Shown: in pieces, positions 37,577 to 39,724 of the stretch
Numbering within the stretch: position 1 is the first letter of the stretch
Layout of the letters: each line of letters opens with the position of its first letter
From: Halieaceae bacterium
Lineage (GTDB): Bacteria; Pseudomonadota; Gammaproteobacteria; Pseudomonadales; Halieaceae
Reading direction: 5' to 3'
NCBI GenBank assembly: GCA_016744355.1
Contig: JADGEN010000015.1
Location: forward strand, 1-39,724
DNA length: 39,724 bases
Program-made: the position numbers and the translations under genes
Notes under the pieces: generated by a model
What the model was told of the DNA's origin: nothing
What the model saw: only the letters and a program-made list of their open reading frames with translations
Databases searched by the model: none

Positions 37577-38629
37577 TTATCGGAGAGCCGCATTAATATT
37601 CTTAAGCAGACGATTGCCCGGGCAAAGATCGTCCTCGGCTAGTTCATTGAGCGGCTTCTGAGAAGTTTGCATGACTTCATGCAGTTCTTGTGAGTTCTTG
37701 TCGAGATAAATAAGCCCTGTGAGGATATCGCCCTTCAATTTATGTTCGTTCATTACGCGCATGGCAGACACGCGACTGAAAGGGTCGAGATGCTCTGCTG
37801 TCTTGTGCAAGCGTATGACAGAGCCGTCGTGCAAAGTGACTTCATGCGTACTCCCCGCAGGATAGCGCGTTTTAATTTCATCGCGCATCGGTACAAAGTC
37901 TACCGTACCTGTGGCTTCTGCATGATCTCGCACAAACTCATAACTCTTGCTGGAACCGGAATTGTTGTTAAAGGTAACGCAGGGCGAAACCACGTCGATG
38001 AGGGCAAATCCACGGTGTGTCATCGCCGCTTTAATCAGCGGAATGAGTTGTTCCTTGTCACCTGAAAAACTACGCGCTACAAAAGTAGCTCCCAATTCCA
38101 ATGCCAAACCCGCAAGATCTATTCCCGGAAACATTGTTGGATCGCCTTTTTTGCTGGTTGACCCTTCATCAGCCGTGGCTGAATCTTGCCCCTTGGTCAG
38201 CCCGTAGCAACCGTTATTCATAACGATATAGACCATGTTCAAATTTCGGCGAACGACATGTGCAAATTGGCCCATACCGATAGAAGCCGTGTCTCCGTCA
38301 CCGGAGACGCCCAGATACATAAGGTCGCGGTTGGCCATTGCAGCACCGGTTGCGACCGACGGCATTCTACCGTGTACGGAATTGAAGCCATGTGACTTAC
38401 CAAGGAAATACGTAGGCGTTTTTGAGGAGCAACCTATGCCGGACAGTTTTGCAATTTTATGCGGCGGAATAGAAAGCTCATGGCAAGCTTTAATGATAGA
38501 GCCACTGATAGAGTCATGTCCGCAACCAGCGCATAACGTAGAGAGAGAACCCTCGTAGTCAGCCTTGGTATAGCCCAGCTCATTGACGGGTAGATCAGGG
38601 TGGCGAAATTTCGGTTTTTGATAACTCAT
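37577..38629 (-). CDS. korB: 2-oxoacid:ferredoxin oxidoreductase beta subunit (KorB-like)
   Basis: This is the thiamine-diphosphate subunit of a CoA-dependent 2-oxoacid:ferredoxin oxidoreductase, most likely acting on 2-oxoglutarate. The 350-residue protein has CAGCGHDSISG and GIGCSSKTP (conserved Cys for a [4Fe-4S] cluster), the family's FNSVHGRMPSVATGAAMAN, and the thiamine/metal motif GDGDTASIGMGQF...NNGCYGLTKGQ. The long C-terminal extension with the DGSVIRLHKT strand is typical of KorB rather than pyruvate enzymes. It starts 2 nt after korA. Specificity for 2-oxoglutarate is inferred. Confidence 0.9.
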   Translation of the reverse strand: MSYQKPKFRHPDLPVNELGYTKADYEGSLSTLCAGCGHDSISGSIIKACHELSIPPHKIAKLSGIGCSSKTPTYFLGKSHGFNSVHGRMPSVATGAAMANRDLMYLGVSGDGDTASIGMGQFAHVVRRNLNMVYIVMNNGCYGLTKGQDSATADEGSTSKKGDPTMFPGIDLAGLALELGATFVARSFSGDKEQLIPLIKAAMTHRGFALIDVVSPCVTFNNNSGSSKSYEFVRDHAEATGTVDFVPMRDEIKTRYPAGSTHEVTLHDGSVIRLHKTAEHLDPFSRVSAMRVMNEHKLKGDILTGLIYLDKNSQELHEVMQTSQKPLNELAEDDLCPGNRLLKNINAALR

Positions 38630-38631
38630 GC

Positions 38632-39724
38632 TTACTCTCCCTGCCCGATGGCAGCCTTTTCAGGATGCAAAGGGGTTACATTATTACCTGGCAATAATTG
38701 TAGAATCTGTTTACGGATATTTCGTGCACTGATTGGTGTGCCGTCGAAACACAGAACCGACTTCAGTTTATCTGGCCCCAGTTCGAATTCAGCCATCAGC
38801 AAGGTACGCAACTGGGCATCCCTGTTTTGCTCAATGACAAATACACGCTCGTGGTTATCAATAAAATCCTCTACCTCTTTATTGAACGGGAATGACCTGA
38901 CACGCATGGCATTCAGTTTAAAGCCATCCTCCGCCAGGATATCCAGCGCTTCCACCGAAGATTCTTCGCTGGTGCCAAAATACAAAACAGCGGTGTCGAC
39001 TCCTTTTTCCAAATGTTTAATTTCAGGCCCCGGAACATATTCCTTGATGGTTTCCCATTTAGCCATTAAGCGGTGCATGTTCTGTTCGTATTCTTCGCCC
39101 TTCTCTGTGTAAACTGCCATTTCATCGCGGGAACTTCCACGAGTGAAAAAAGCGCCTTTCTCAGGGTGGGTACCCGGATAGGTACGATAGCAAATAGCAT
39201 CACCGTCTACGTCCAAGTAGCGCCCGAACTTTACTTTGTCCAGGTCATCGGCTGACAGTACTTTACCTCTGTCGTACTCTTTACTGTCATCCCACTCCAA
39301 TGGATCTGACATATTGTCATTCATACCCAGATCCAGATCTGTCAGAAGAATAATGGGAGTTTGGAGACGGTCGGCTAAATCAAATGATATTGCGCCGAAA
39401 TCGAAACACTCTCTTGGGGTAGAGGGAAACAGTAGTACTTGCTTGGTATCTCCATGAGAGGCATAAGCTGCAGAAAGAATATCTGATTGTTGTGTGCGTG
39501 TTGGCATACCTGTAGAGGGGCCGGCACGCTGCACATCAAACAACACCGTTGGTATCTCTGCGAAATATGCCAAGCCCAAAAACTCGCTCATCAGGGACAA
39601 TCCCGGGCCGCTGGTAGCGGTGAACGAACGGGCACCGTTCCAGCTTGCTCCTATAACCATCCCTATGGCGGCCAATTCATCCTCGGCCTGCAAGATGGCG
39701 TAGTTCTTCCGCCCTGTGCCGGGG
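38632..39724 (-). CDS. korA: 2-oxoacid:ferredoxin oxidoreductase alpha subunit (KorA-like), C-terminal part
   Basis: The gene runs off the right edge; about 363 residues are visible. The frame is open through the last base, so the in-frame TTG at 39693 is not a start. The visible part includes QAEDELAAIGMVIGASWNGARS and ATSGPGLSLMSEFLGLAYFAE (pyrimidine-binding domain), VQRAGPSTGMPTRTQQSD (CoA/substrate region) and a C-terminal domain with VFVIEQNRDAQLRTLL. In this family the missing N-terminal part is usually a fused gamma domain. It forms one unit with korB. Confidence 0.9.
   Translation of the reverse strand, partial: PGTGRKNYAILQAEDELAAIGMVIGASWNGARSFTATSGPGLSLMSEFLGLAYFAEIPTVLFDVQRAGPSTGMPTRTQQSDILSAAYASHGDTKQVLLFPSTPRECFDFGAISFDLADRLQTPIILLTDLDLGMNDNMSDPLEWDDSKEYDRGKVLSADDLDKVKFGRYLDVDGDAICYRTYPGTHPEKGAFFTRGSSRDEMAVYTEKGEEYEQNMHRLMAKWETIKEYVPGPEIKHLEKGVDTAVLYFGTSEESSVEALDILAEDGFKLNAMRVRSFPFNKEVEDFIDNHERVFVIEQNRDAQLRTLLMAEFELGPDKLKSVLCFDGTPISARNIRKQILQLLPGNNVTPLHPEKAAIGQGE

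Noticed and set aside
37577-37826. Pho box for phoB inside the end of korB
   Set aside because: Only one GTCAT half-site is present near 37815; no second copy at 11-bp spacing.
38600-39112. 170-codon plus-strand frame opposite korA/korB
   Set aside because: Antisense shadow; the korA frame is confirmed by family motifs through the same stretch.

Overview
The window reads as ordinary chromosomal DNA of an aerobic gammaproteobacterium. The base composition looks close to 50% G+C by eye. Gene content and order (sdhCDAB-sucAB-lpd-sucCD divergent from gltA, an EF-P hydroxylase gene, pdxB, long PstC and PstA permeases) fit the Cellvibrionales/Pseudomonadales side of the class. That placement is inference from remembered gene orders; no rRNA is present to test it. 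I see no insertion sequence, phage gene, CRISPR array or other sign of recent transfer. Coding density is very high, with many 1-12 nt overlaps.

Layout. (1) 1-4059, minus strand: a cut-off serine-hydrolase-like gene and msrB; then a tight unit reading leader peptide, yheU-like, tusA, epmC, pdxB and an AcoX-type kinase. (2) 4060-8914: a GcvR-like ACT-domain regulator (plus) meets a small membrane protein tail to tail; aroC and prmB (minus); folE (plus) diverges from prmB; an alpha/beta hydrolase and sixA (minus). (3) 8987-12299: htpG (minus) behind a sigma-32-type promoter, divergent from a metallo-beta-lactamase-fold protein and a small periplasmic cytochrome c (plus). (4) 12343-23398, minus: the complete TCA supra-operon sdhCDAB-sucAB-lpd-sucCD closed by an intrinsic terminator. 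(5) 23399-26167: a 337-bp divergent control region, then gltA and a FabH-like ketoacyl synthase (plus). (6) 26189-27342, minus: tRNA-Glu(UUC) directly ahead of hisC. (7) 27404-39724, minus: korA (cut by the window end), korB, phoB, phoR, pstS, pstC, pstA, pstB, phoU and a putative porin.

How the parts work together. Region 4 plus gltA encodes citrate synthase and every step from 2-oxoglutarate to fumarate, including the membrane succinate dehydrogenase. KorAB in region 7 would supply a second, ferredoxin-linked interconversion of 2-oxoglutarate and succinyl-CoA. Region 7 is a full phosphate-starvation module: the PhoR/PhoB two-component system, the PstSCAB importer, PhoU and an outer-membrane porin. 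Two readable Pho boxes (before pstS and before the porin) have the same geometry, an 11-bp direct repeat followed by exactly 10 bp and a -10 hexamer, and tie the porin to the Pho regulon.

I did not find a clearly undescribed biological system. The observations most worth a second look are the PhoB-type promoter on the porin, the 14-codon leader peptide abutting yheU in frame, the tRNA-Glu/hisC junction with a hairpin leader, phoBR tucked behind korAB without a visible Pho box, and gltA paired with a FabH-like enzyme.
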